A stretch of 23,216 nt of DNA from an uncultured Chloroflexota bacterium (lineage in GTDB: Bacteria; Chloroflexota; Chloroflexia; Thermomicrobiales; UBA6265). The notes beneath the pieces are model-generated. The model worked only from the letters and a program-made list of their open reading frames with translations, ran no database searches and had not been told where the DNA came from. Every line of letters starts with the position of its first letter. Position 1 is the first letter of the stretch. The DNA lies in contig CALGSZ010000052.1 in assembly GCA_937901745.1 (NCBI GenBank), forward strand, positions 1-23,216, read 5' to 3'. Both the position numbers and the translations under genes were made by a program. Of this stretch, positions 1-7,639 are shown one piece after another.

Positions 1-1688
1 CGCTGCTCCGAGAGCTTGAACGTGCCGCCGTCCAGATCGGTGAGGACGACTTCTGGCGCCGGATCGCCCTTGCGGGCCACCTGAACCGGCACGGCGCCAT
101 TGTCACCGGGGGCTGGCAACTCCTCGCCGCGAGCGAGCGCCATGACGGCCCTCGCTCCGACCGCCAGGTCCGAGGCGATCTTCCCCTCCGCGTCGATGAG
201 GACGCCGGTCGGAGTGCCAGTGGAGCCGAACACCCGACCGATTCCCATCACGTTGTCGAGGAGGATGGTCGAGCGGAGGCCGAGCTCTTTATGCTCCTCA
301 GCCGTGCCTCGCGAAATGATGAGGAGCTTGGGAGCATCGGCTGGCGGGTTTTCCTCCCATGCCTTTAGGTCATTGAGCATCCGGCGACAGAAGCCGCAAT
401 GCGGGCTGAAGAAGAGGAGAAGCGTCTTGCTGCCCTTGAAATCGCTCAGTGAGACGGTCTTGCCTTCGAGATCGGGCAGCGAGAAGTTGGGAGCCGCGTC
501 GCCAGGCTTCAGCCGCGGAGGCTCCGCCGCGCCGTTCGCCGGCGCGACCGCGCGGACAGGCTCCTGACCGCCGTTCGACTGCGCGTTGGCGGCGGCGGGA
601 GCCGCGGCCAGATCGGCCACAATCTTCGAGACGAGTTGGCGAACCGCGATGGCTCCACCTGCCATCTCGCTGCCGATCGTGCCATCGGGCCGGATCAACA
701 CTGCCGAGGGCGTGCCAGACGACTTGTAGGCCTGCGCCACCTCGCGGTCCTTCTGGAGCAGGATGCGAGAAATCCCGTGCTGAGTCGCCTTGTTGCGGTT
801 GGCCTCGGCCGCGCCCCGGCTAATCACGGCAATGGTGAGCTGCGAGCCGTGCTCGCGTTGCCACTTCGCCACATCCGGGAACAGGGTGTTGCACGGACCG
901 CAGTTCGGATCAGCGAAGATGAGCAGAACCGGCTTACCGTCAGCGCGGAGGGAGTCGAGGGTCACCGTCTCACCGGCAAGATCCTCCAACGAGAAGCTGG
1001 GCGCCGGGGTGCCTTCTGGCAGACCCGATTTCTCTTCTAGCGCGGAGGCGGGGGCAGTGCGCATCTCGGGTTTGGCTGCCTTGCCCTCGTTGATCATCGT
1101 TTCGAGGGCATCGAGCCGGAGCAGCATGCGGCCGTTCTGCCCGAAGATCTGAACCAGCAGCCAACCTTCGGCGGCGATGGCCACGATCGCCAGCGCGCCG
1201 ACGATGGTCACGACCAACTCCCAGGCCGTGAGCCGGCCGAGCCAGGCGAATGCGCTGTAGCCCGCATCCTCATTGCTGAAGGAGAACAGATCCCGCCCGG
1301 TCGCGACGACGAAGAGGGCAATCGCGCCAAGGATGCTGTTGCGGATCAGCGTGGGCCAGCCAGCTGGCTCGGAGTGAAGTTGGCCGAAGCAGTGGCAGTC
1401 AGGATGGTTCCCCTTGGCCATATTGATCGCGATACCGACGATGAAGGCAAGGAGCAGCGCCAAGGCGCCAAGCGCTCCCCACCACGCGGCTGGTTTGATG
1501 AGAAGCATCACAGCAACCGCGATTTCAGCGATCGGTAGCCCAATGGCCACGGGCAACGCGAGCGACGCCGGTACACCAAACCCGACAACCGCCTGCCGCG
1601 ATCCCTCCCGATCGAGGAGCTTCATGACACCTGCGAGGGCAAAGACTGCCGCAAGCAGGAGCCGTGAGAGCACAAGCGCAGTGTCCAT
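1..1688 (-). CDS. MauE/DoxX-like membrane protein fused to tandem redoxin domains (partial, 3' end off window)
   Basis: Reading the complement from the ATG at 1688 gives 562 uninterrupted codons running off the left edge, so the C-terminus is missing. GAGGAG lies 9 nt before the ATG. Residues about 1-180 hold roughly five hydrophobic segments and a C98-x-C100 pair, as in MauE/DoxX redox-associated membrane proteins. A linker with a short helical stretch (about 181-220) leads to redoxin domain 1 (about 222-360, C263-G-P-C266) and, after an Ala/Pro linker, redoxin domain 2 (about 391-525, C431-G-F-C434). Both share ISRG and GTP(S/T)xVLI motifs, so they look duplicated. A third domain begins near 539 with GDPAPE and is cut off. 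The family's membrane part is thought to pass reducing equivalents to extracytoplasmic thioredoxin-like domains; fusing them suggests a self-contained thiol-disulfide relay. Which side of the membrane the redoxins face is inferred. The number of redoxin domains beyond the edge is unknown. Confidence 0.85.
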   Translation of the reverse strand, partial: MDTALVLSRLLLAAVFALAGVMKLLDREGSRQAVVGFGVPASLALPVAIGLPIAEIAVAVMLLIKPAAWWGALGALALLLAFIVGIAINMAKGNHPDCHCFGQLHSEPAGWPTLIRNSILGAIALFVVATGRDLFSFSNEDAGYSAFAWLGRLTAWELVVTIVGALAIVAIAAEGWLLVQIFGQNGRMLLRLDALETMINEGKAAKPEMRTAPASALEEKSGLPEGTPAPSFSLEDLAGETVTLDSLRADGKPVLLIFADPNCGPCNTLFPDVAKWQREHGSQLTIAVISRGAAEANRNKATQHGISRILLQKDREVAQAYKSSGTPSAVLIRPDGTIGSEMAGGAIAVRQLVSKIVADLAAAPAAANAQSNGGQEPVRAVAPANGAAEPPRLKPGDAAPNFSLPDLEGKTVSLSDFKGSKTLLLFFSPHCGFCRRMLNDLKAWEENPPADAPKLLIISRGTAEEHKELGLRSTILLDNVMGIGRVFGSTGTPTGVLIDAEGKIASDLAVGARAVMALARGEELPAPGDNGAVPVQVARKGDPAPEVVLTDLDGGTFKLSEQ

Positions 1689-1824
1689 GAGCCGATTCTC
1701 CTCAGAGCCGTCAGGCTGGGGGTAGAGTGGCGGGGTGACCGCACTCTTCCGAGTGACAGCCACACTGCGTCGATCGCGTTGTTCGCCATTCTAGCACCGG
1801 AATGCCGAAATCAAAGGGCTAGCA

Positions 1825-1848
1825 AGAAAGTATAGCGGGCAACTTTCT
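1825..1848. promoter_or_regulatory. Inverted repeat overlapping the candidate minus-strand -10
   Basis: AGAAAGT (1825-1831) and ACTTTCT (1842-1848) form a perfect 7-bp inverted repeat with a 10-nt spacer. It covers the candidate -10 at 1829-1834 and part of the promoter spacer, the arrangement expected of a repressor operator. The divergent HTH gene is an obvious candidate regulator, which is inference. Confidence 0.35.
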
Positions 1849-1857
1849 ATATCCACA
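1829..1857 (-). promoter_or_regulatory. Candidate promoter of the MauE-redoxin gene
   Basis: On the minus strand a good -10 (TATACT, complement of 1829-1834) lies 17 bp from a weak -35 (TGTGGA, complement of 1852-1857), pointing at the redoxin fusion gene. The untranslated leader would be about 135 nt. Only the -10 is convincing. Confidence 0.35.
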
Positions 1858-2022
1858 TGGGTCAGGACTTGTGCTGCGAGTAACAAACCCTAATGTCCTA
1901 GATGTCGCGGCGCACAAATTGGCGTATGCTTATATACGGACATCGCCCGCCCTGGCGAGATCCAACCGCAATTCCCCGCACCCTGCGTCGTGGAGGATTG
2001 CAGACCTTCGCGGCAGTAGAGT

Positions 2023-2481
2023 GTGGTGCTGAGTGAAGGGGGGCAGCTCTTGGCGGTTGAGCGGGGTGAGGACAGGGCGTGGTTGACGGTCGCGGAAGCG
2101 GCCGACCGAGCCGGAGTCTCCCGACAAACAATGCATGTGTGGATGCGCCGCTCTTATGTGATGGGCGCCCGCATTGGGCGAAATTGGCTCATCGAGCGGG
2201 CATCCCTGGACCGCATGATCGCGCTGAGGTCGCGGGCTGCCGCGAAAGGGGTACGCCTGGAAACGATCATGCTCTGGATCGAGTCCGGCAAGACAGAGCC
2301 CAGCCAGGACGGAGCCAGCGTCGGCGATGAGGTGGGGCGGGAAATACTTGTGACTCGCCCGCGCCTTGCGCCGGTCACGAGCGGGGATGGGTTGCTGCCG
2401 GCCAATGGCCAGGTCGTGCCCGCGAACGATGTGCCTCACGCCGGTGCGGAGCCAAGGCATCTCTTGCGCCGGACTGACTGA
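2023..2481 (+). CDS. Small DNA-binding protein with excisionase/MerR-like helix-turn-helix
   Basis: The 152-residue protein starts at a GTG at 2023 (a second GTG at 2026 is possible); an in-frame TAG at 2017 rules out an earlier start. Residues about 19-65 read WLTVAEAADRAG, then SRQTMHVWMRR, then IGRNWLIER with a downstream SLDRMI. This is the pattern of HTH_17/excisionase-type winged helices, in which the recognition helix is followed by a basic wing. The C-terminal half has no recognisable domain and is rich in Pro, Gly and Arg, so the function of that part is open. No strong ribosome binding site is visible. It is divergent from the redoxin fusion gene, with a palindrome on that gene's promoter, so local regulation is plausible but unproven. 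Confidence 0.7.
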   Translation: MVLSEGGQLLAVERGEDRAWLTVAEAADRAGVSRQTMHVWMRRSYVMGARIGRNWLIERASLDRMIALRSRAAAKGVRLETIMLWIESGKTEPSQDGASVGDEVGREILVTRPRLAPVTSGDGLLPANGQVVPANDVPHAGAEPRHLLRRTD

Positions 2482-2586
2482 TAGCGACAAACGCCTTCCC
2501 GCAAATCAGATCTCGATTCTCCTCCAGGTCGGAGTGCTGCCGGTGCGTCATTGGCGCTCGGCGAACGCGCGAACCTGGAGAACTTG

Positions 2587-2610
2587 GGCCACTCCGTTGG
2601 CGGAGGGGCC
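2587..2610. terminator. Candidate bidirectional hairpin between convergent genes
   Basis: GGCC-A-CTCCG, loop TTGG, then CGGAG-G-GGCC forms a 9-bp stem with one A-G mismatch, just beyond the stop codon of the FAD oxidoreductase gene and about 100 nt past the HTH gene. No T-tract follows on either strand. Confidence 0.35.
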
Positions 2611-3821
2611 TATTCGCCTGCTTCCGCCTCCCCGAAAAATCGTCGACGCGCGGCTTCGTCGGCAACGAGACCATCCGGGCCGCGAGCGAAGATGAGCGCA
2701 AAGCCGCCCGCGGTCGGGTCGAGCTCTCGCGCGCGGGCTACGCGCTGCCGGCGCTCGTCCGCTTCCGGGCCTTCCTCGGTGGTCAGCTTGGCGAGCCATT
2801 GCGCGTGGGCACGTAGCACCGAGAGGTCTTGCTGGCGCCGCCGCGCGTATTCCTCCGTGGCGTTATCCCAATCGCCGGTCGAAAGCAGAAGGTCGCGCAG
2901 CGTGCGAACGTCGCGGTAGACGAGCGAGAGCCCGTTGCCGACGCTCGGATCGTTGGCGCCGGCGGCGTCGCCGATCAGCACCACTCCCGGCGCGGTCAGC
3001 TTCGACGACCAGATATCCGCGTTCGGGAAGAATGCGACCGGACCGGCAGGGGTCACACCTTCTAGCGCACCTTCTGGCAGCACGCTCGCGCAGACGGCGA
3101 TGAACTGCTCCGGGCGTTGCGCTTGCTTCTCCTCCAACCGCTCGGGAGAGATGACGACGTACGCTCGGGCCTTGCCGTTCCCCTGCGGCAGGAGGTAGGC
3201 GCGTCCACCCGGATAGGAGCCGGCGTGGGCGGAGCTGGCATCCAGCTGGACACCCTGGAGCAGACCGCCACCGAACCGGTGATGAACGGGATCCTTCTCC
3301 GTCGTCGCCCCGATCCACTGACGAACTCGAGAGTACCGGCCATCCGCGCCGACGAGGAGCCGCGCAGACAAGGTCGTCGTGCGGCCGTCGGCCTCGACGG
3401 TGACCTCCGGCTCTTTCCCGACGCGTCCGGCGACTGCCGTCGCTGGTCGGAATACGGTCGCGCCCTGCTCCGCCGCCCATTGCAGGGACGCATCCTGCAG
3501 CGCCGGATGATAGACACCCATCTCCACATGCCCGCCGACCGAGTCATCCGCCCAGTGATAGGGCTCATCTGGTTTGCGGTTGGTATAGGTCTGCCAGACG
3601 GGTAGCGGGTTGGCCCCGGCGGCCTGCAGGACCGGCAGCAATCCTGCCCGCTCCGCTTCCGCGACGCCCCAGGGATGGATCCCCTCTCCGCGCACGCGGT
3701 CGCGGAAGACTGCCTCTCGCTCGATCACGGCGACGCCGAGCCCTTCGCGTGCAAGCAATCCCGCGAGGCTCGCGCCGGCCACGCCGCCACCGACGATGAC
3801 GACGTCGTATTGCGCATTCAT
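2610..3821 (-). CDS. FAD-dependent oxidoreductase (group A flavoprotein monooxygenase / geranylgeranyl-reductase-like fold)
   Basis: The 403-residue protein begins with a beta-strand and GGGVAG (11-16) followed by VIER (E34), the Rossmann motif that binds the ADP part of FAD. GADGRYSRVR (158-167) is the DG motif and GDAAGANDPSVGNG (284-297) is the GD motif contacting the FAD ribityl and phosphate. This trio defines PHBH-type (FAD_binding_3) enzymes that hydroxylate or oxidise small or lipid substrates using NAD(P)H. The substrate cannot be read from sequence. There is no transmembrane segment or signal peptide, so it is cytosolic or peripheral. Its ATG overlaps the stop of the upstream homocysteine methyltransferase gene (ATGA, 3818-3821), so the two are translationally coupled. 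It is the last gene of a three-gene operon. Confidence 0.85.
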   Translation of the reverse strand: MNAQYDVVIVGGGVAGASLAGLLAREGLGVAVIEREAVFRDRVRGEGIHPWGVAEAERAGLLPVLQAAGANPLPVWQTYTNRKPDEPYHWADDSVGGHVEMGVYHPALQDASLQWAAEQGATVFRPATAVAGRVGKEPEVTVEADGRTTTLSARLLVGADGRYSRVRQWIGATTEKDPVHHRFGGGLLQGVQLDASSAHAGSYPGGRAYLLPQGNGKARAYVVISPERLEEKQAQRPEQFIAVCASVLPEGALEGVTPAGPVAFFPNADIWSSKLTAPGVVLIGDAAGANDPSVGNGLSLVYRDVRTLRDLLLSTGDWDNATEEYARRRQQDLSVLRAHAQWLAKLTTEEGPEADERRQRVARARELDPTAGGFALIFARGPDGLVADEAARRRFFGEAEAGE

Positions 3822-4765
3822 GCCGGAATCTCCACTGTGCGTTGGTCAAGAAGCGATCTGAGCGCGGCGATGTGCTCCGGCCGCGTGCCGCAACAGCCGC
3901 CGACGATCCGCGCGCCGATCTCCAGCCACTTCGCAACGATCGCCGCGTAATCAGCCCCGGATGTCCGCTCGTCCGGTTGCCAGCCAGCGGTGGGATGGAC
4001 GGTGCCCAGATTTGCGTATGCCCCGATTGGGCGGTCGGTCAGCGCGCGCAAGCATCGCAGCGCGGCAGTGGTGACAGCGGGCGATGAGCAATTGACGCAG
4101 ATCGCTGCCACACCGAGCGGCGCGACCTGCTCGACGGCGTCCTGAAGCGCCTCGCCGCTGAGGAGGCGGCCATCCGGGCCGAGGACGAAGCTAGCGACCA
4201 CCGGCAAGTCGGTGGTGAGGGCGGCGCGGACCGCGACGACGGCCTCAGCGACCAGGGGCATCGTCTCGACCATCAGAAGATCGGCTCCCGCCGAGGCCAG
4301 ATTCCGCGCGTGAGCGAGGTGCTCTTCGTAAGCGACGTCGGGCGGCGGTGACAGCCAGGGAGAGTAGCAATCTTCCAGAGGGGCGATGGAGCCCGCGACA
4401 AGGATGTCCCGGCCTGCCGCCGCTGCAGCCTCGCGGGCCAGCTCGACGGCACGCCGGGTTAGGTCGCCGGCGGCGGCCGGATCAAGCCCTGCTCGCGCGA
4501 GCGTCCGCGCCGTCGTCCGGAAGGTGTTCGCGGTCAGGATGTCCGCGCCCGCGCGAGCGTAGTCCTCGTGGATCGCGCGAACCGCGTCCGGCTGCTCGAT
4601 CAAGCTGAGCGCGGACCACAAGGGCAGCTTGGTGCGGACTCCGCGCCGCTCTAGCTCCGTCCCCATCGCGCCATCGAGCAACAGGACCGCGCCGGCGGCG
4701 AGCTTCGAAGGCAAGTCGCGTGTCGCGTTTGTTGCGGGAGCGTGGCGCGATGGGGCAGAGGGCAT
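3818..4765 (-). CDS. Homocysteine S-methyltransferase family protein
   Basis: The 315-residue TIM-barrel protein carries the family hallmarks: DGAMGTEL (31-38) near the N-terminus, TANTFRT (78-84), the first zinc cysteine in VNCSSP (C226) and the two terminal zinc cysteines in GGCCGTRPEH (C291, C292). Family members transfer a methyl group from a donor such as S-methylmethionine, betaine or methyltetrahydrofolate to the thiolate of homocysteine bound to zinc, giving methionine. Length matches stand-alone MmuM/BHMT-like enzymes rather than the multi-domain MetH. The methyl donor is not predictable. The ATG lies 5 nt after the stop of the upstream membrane protein gene, and its own stop overlaps the next start, so expression is operonic. 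Confidence 0.88.
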   Translation of the reverse strand: MPSAPSRHAPATNATRDLPSKLAAGAVLLLDGAMGTELERRGVRTKLPLWSALSLIEQPDAVRAIHEDYARAGADILTANTFRTTARTLARAGLDPAAAGDLTRRAVELAREAAAAAGRDILVAGSIAPLEDCYSPWLSPPPDVAYEEHLAHARNLASAGADLLMVETMPLVAEAVVAVRAALTTDLPVVASFVLGPDGRLLSGEALQDAVEQVAPLGVAAICVNCSSPAVTTAALRCLRALTDRPIGAYANLGTVHPTAGWQPDERTSGADYAAIVAKWLEIGARIVGGCCGTRPEHIAALRSLLDQRTVEIPA

Positions 4766-4770
4766 TCCGG

Positions 4771-5133
4771 TTATTTGGCGCTCTCTCCGATCAGGTAGGC
4801 GATCAGGACGAGGATCGTCGTCACTGCCGTCGCCGGTAGCGCGACCTTGGCCTGCTCGGTCGGGGTGGTGCGCTGTGGAGCCACCGCGTGCTCGACGCCG
4901 ACCGGGATGATCGCAAGCAGCGCGATGATGTAGTGGAACGGCGTAATCGATGAATCACCGCCGAGGAGGCTGAAGCCGAGGACGTACTGCAGGAAGAGGA
5001 GCCCAGACGCCAGGAAGGATAACTGGCGTGCCCAAGATATCTGCCGGCCAGTCAAGCGCAATATGTTGACGATCGTTGATGCCAAGAATGCGAGCAGGAC
5101 CAGTGAGCCGACAGTCATGTGGACGGTGTTCAT
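4771..5133 (-). CDS. Small four-helix integral membrane protein of unknown function
   Basis: The 120-residue protein has four predicted hydrophobic segments (about residues 6-24, 38-57, 64-81 and 97-115) separated by short polar loops. Histidines H5, H67 and H82 lie at or near segment ends, which could suit haem or metal binding, but no known motif is complete. I do not recognise the family. GGAG lies about 12 nt before the ATG. It is the first gene of the minus-strand operon, 5 nt before the homocysteine methyltransferase gene. Codon use is like its neighbours, supporting a real gene. Confidence 0.75.
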   Translation of the reverse strand: MNTVHMTVGSLVLLAFLASTIVNILRLTGRQISWARQLSFLASGLLFLQYVLGFSLLGGDSSITPFHYIIALLAIIPVGVEHAVAPQRTTPTEQAKVALPATAVTTILVLIAYLIGESAK

Positions 5134-5212
5134 TGCCTGATTGGGCTCCTTTCTGTTTCAGCAAGTGTGCAATCGGGTTTCACCCGCGTCTCATTTCCCT
5201 TACTGGAGTGGT

Positions 5213-5242
5213 AGCATAGGATGCGACTGAAACGCCGTCCAA
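5213..5242 (-). promoter_or_regulatory. Weak candidate promoter of the membrane protein / methyltransferase / FAD operon
   Basis: On the minus strand TATGCT (complement of 5213-5218) is 18 bp from TTGGAC (complement of 5237-5242). Both boxes match the sigma-70 consensus only partly. The position, about 80 nt before the first start codon, is sensible. Confidence 0.25.
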
Positions 5243-5369
5243 TCCAGGAGCGAGCGGGGGCAGCACTTGCGGCGCTGGAGAGGGCGGCATCGAATCGGCT
5301 CATCCACCCGGCGCGGACGTTGGCGGCGGCGCTACCGGGTGAGGAGCGAAAGAGAAAGGCGGGTGAAGG

Positions 5370-7337
5370 ATGGTCGATCAGCGGACGCGTGATGAGGCGA
5401 CAATCTCGGCACTTCTGGCTGAGGACCGGACGTTTCCGCCCCCGCCCGAGTTCGCGGCCAAGGCCAATGCTAACGATCCAAGCATCTACGAGCGAGCCGC
5501 GGCTGACCTCGAAGGCTTCTGGGCGGAAGAGGCGAAGCGGCTCGATTGGTTCCAGCCGTGGGAAAAGGTTCTAGAATGGAACCCTCCCTACGCGAAGTGG
5601 TTCGTCGGCGGCAAGCTGAACGTTTCCTATAACTGTTTGGATCGCCACGTAAAGGCTGGGCGTGGCGACAAGGTCGCGTTCTATTGGGAGGGCGAGCCGG
5701 GCGACAGGCGGGTGCTGACCTACAAAGATCTGCTGGACGAGGTCAGCCGCTGCGCGAACGCGCTCAAGGAGCTGGGCGTCCAGCGCGGCGACCGGGTGGC
5801 GATCTACATGCCGATGATCCCCGAGTTGCCAATCGCGATGCTCGCCTGTACCCGCATCGGCGCGCCGCACACGGTCGTCTTCGGCGGCTTCTCGTCCTCC
5901 GCGCTGACCGACCGCATCAACGATGCCCAGGCGAAGATCGTCATCACCGCCGATGGTCAGAATCGGCGCGGCAAGCAGCTCGGCCTGAAGCCCAACGTCG
6001 ATACCGCGCTCCTGAACACGTCGTCGGTCGAAAAGGTGATCGTCGTACGGCGCACCGGGCAGCCGGTAGAGATGCAGGAAGGCCGGGACATCTGGTGGCA
6101 CGATCTGGTGCCGCGGCAGTCGGCCGAGTGCGAGCCGGAGTGGATGGACAGCGAGGACATGCTGTACCTCCTCTACACCTCCGGCACGACCGCGAAGCCG
6201 AAGGGCATCCTCCACACGACCGGCGGATATCTCGTCGGAGTCGCGAGCACGCACCACTACGTCTTCGACATCAAGCCGGACGACGTCTACTGGTGCGCCG
6301 CTGACTGTGGCTGGGTGACCGGGCACTCCTACATCGTCTATGGCCCGCTCGCCAATTGCACCACCGGTGTCATGTACGAGGGCACGCCGGACTATCCGGG
6401 CTGGGACCGCTGGTGGGACATCATCGAGCGGTACAAGGTGACGATTCTCTACACCGCTCCGACCGCGATCCGCGCCCACATGAAGCAGGGACCGGAGCAC
6501 GCGCAGAAGCACGATCTCTCCTCGCTCCGCCTGCTTGGCTCGGTCGGTGAGCCGATCAACCCCGAAGCGTGGATGTGGTACCACACCCACATCGGTGGAG
6601 GCCGTTGCCCGATCGTCGATACCTGGTGGCAGACGGAGACGGGGATGATCATGATCACCCCGCTGCCGGGCTTGACGACCACCAAGCCCGGTTCTGGGAC
6701 GTTCCCGTTCCCCGGCGTCGAGGCTGATGTCGTTGACGAAGAGGGGAACTCGGTTCCGCTCGGCAAGGGCGGTTACCTGGTCCTGACGAAGCCCTGGCCG
6801 GCGATGCTGCGCGGCATCTACGGCGATCCCGAGCGATACGTCGCCACCTATTGGAGCCGCTTCCCGGGCAAGTACTTCCCGGGCGATGGCTGCAAGCGGG
6901 ATGAGGAAGGCTACTACTGGCTGCTCGGGCGCGTTGACGACGTGATGAACGTCTCCGGGCACCGGCTCAGCACGACGGAGATCGAGAGCGCGCTCGTCAG
7001 CCACCCGGACGTGGCAGAGGCTGCTGTCGTCGGACGCCCGGATCCGGTGACGGGCGAGGCCGTCTATGCCTTCGTCATTCTCAAGGAGGGCGTCGAGGGC
7101 ACGCCGGAGCTGGGCGATGCGCTGCGCCAGCACGTTGCCGAGAAGATCGGACCGATCGCGAAGCCGAAGACGGTGATGTTCACGCCGGACCTGCCGAAGA
7201 CGCGGTCTGGCAAGATCATGCGCCGCCTGCTGCGCGACATCGCGACCGGCCGCCCGCTCGGCGATACGACGACGCTGGCCGACGCGGGAGTGGTGGAGAC
7301 GATTCGCTCTGCCACCCTTGCCGCCAAGGAGGACTAG
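5370..7337 (+). CDS. acsA: Acetyl-CoA synthetase (AMP-forming)
   Basis: The 655-residue length is normal for Acs. Visible motifs are the N-terminal Acs domain, the P-loop YTSGTTAKPKG (269-279), the acetate-pocket DTWWQTETG (417-425) with the second Trp (W420) that limits substrate size, the hinge and A8 region GRVDDVMNVSGHR (520-532), and the C-terminal TRSGKIMRR with the adenylation lysine K615. The enzyme activates acetate with ATP to acetyl-AMP and then acetyl-CoA in the cytosol. K615 is the site that is reversibly acetylated in well-studied Acs proteins. The variant TTAKPKG replaces the commoner STGKPKG. AAAGG lies 10 nt before the ATG. It appears monocistronic, with a strong hairpin 35 nt after the stop. 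Confidence 0.96.
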   Translation: MVDQRTRDEATISALLAEDRTFPPPPEFAAKANANDPSIYERAAADLEGFWAEEAKRLDWFQPWEKVLEWNPPYAKWFVGGKLNVSYNCLDRHVKAGRGDKVAFYWEGEPGDRRVLTYKDLLDEVSRCANALKELGVQRGDRVAIYMPMIPELPIAMLACTRIGAPHTVVFGGFSSSALTDRINDAQAKIVITADGQNRRGKQLGLKPNVDTALLNTSSVEKVIVVRRTGQPVEMQEGRDIWWHDLVPRQSAECEPEWMDSEDMLYLLYTSGTTAKPKGILHTTGGYLVGVASTHHYVFDIKPDDVYWCAADCGWVTGHSYIVYGPLANCTTGVMYEGTPDYPGWDRWWDIIERYKVTILYTAPTAIRAHMKQGPEHAQKHDLSSLRLLGSVGEPINPEAWMWYHTHIGGGRCPIVDTWWQTETGMIMITPLPGLTTTKPGSGTFPFPGVEADVVDEEGNSVPLGKGGYLVLTKPWPAMLRGIYGDPERYVATYWSRFPGKYFPGDGCKRDEEGYYWLLGRVDDVMNVSGHRLSTTEIESALVSHPDVAEAAVVGRPDPVTGEAVYAFVILKEGVEGTPELGDALRQHVAEKIGPIAKPKTVMFTPDLPKTRSGKIMRRLLRDIATGRPLGDTTTLADAGVVETIRSATLAAKED

Positions 7338-7639
7338 GCAACTGCCCAAGCGCCACGAGCTGGCGCGCGGGCGCGGGGGAGCCACTTTCGGCTCCCCCGC
7401 CGCATCTACTCTGCTTCGAGACGCGGAACCATCGTTTGGCGTCATCACCCCCCGCGGCTGAGTAGCACCTTGCCGCGGCGCCGCGGGGAGGGAAGCTATC
7501 CTCGCTTCAGCCCAGTCTTTGCCACCTGAGTTGCGAGCGCGGAGTCGATGCCCGATCGGTTCCGCCGTGTGCGTATCGGGCCTCGGTCGTCCGCGTGGTC
7601 ACGCGGCCGGGGCAGGTGAATCATGAAAATGGGGGCATC
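7338..7639. other. Intergenic region between acsA and the amidohydrolase gene
   Basis: Besides the hairpin at 7373-7400, the gap holds a perfect 14-bp palindrome CCGCGGCGCCGCGG (7473-7486). No promoter with recognisable -10 and -35 boxes and no gene are supported. The 3' end is open in frame with the amidohydrolase from 7595. Confidence 0.4.
7373..7400 (+). terminator. Strong hairpin after acsA
   Basis: An 11-bp perfect stem (7373-7383 with 7390-7400; core GGGGGAGCC / GGCTCCCCC) closes a 6-nt loop 35 nt after the acsA stop. There is no T-tract, so it may be Rho-assisted or a weak intrinsic terminator. Confidence 0.6.

Larger units (their letters stand above)
1689..2022. other. Divergent intergenic region with AT-rich core
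   Basis: This 334-nt gap separates the minus-strand redoxin fusion from the plus-strand HTH gene. It holds a small hairpin (CACTC/GAGTG near 1742-1755), the operator-like repeat at 1825-1848, and an AT-rich block near 1917-1937. That block contains a CGTAT/ATACG inverted repeat (1923-1927 and 1934-1938) around TATA-like sequence, a likely promoter area for the HTH gene although no clear -35 is visible. No gene is supported here. Confidence 0.5.

Noticed and set aside
1930..2490. A 186-codon minus-strand frame opposite the HTH gene
   Set aside because: The HTH protein on the other strand has a coherent DNA-binding domain; this frame has no motif and unlikely codon use.
5221..5369. A possible small plus-strand leader peptide before acsA
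   Set aside because: The frame from the ATG at 5221 runs out of phase into acsA, is Arg/Ala-rich and has no convincing ribosome binding site.
5571..7448. A 625-codon open frame antisense to the acetyl-CoA synthetase gene
   Set aside because: It mirrors the codons of a certain gene; GC-rich third positions remove stops on the opposite strand. The translation is Arg/Asp/Val-rich with no domain.
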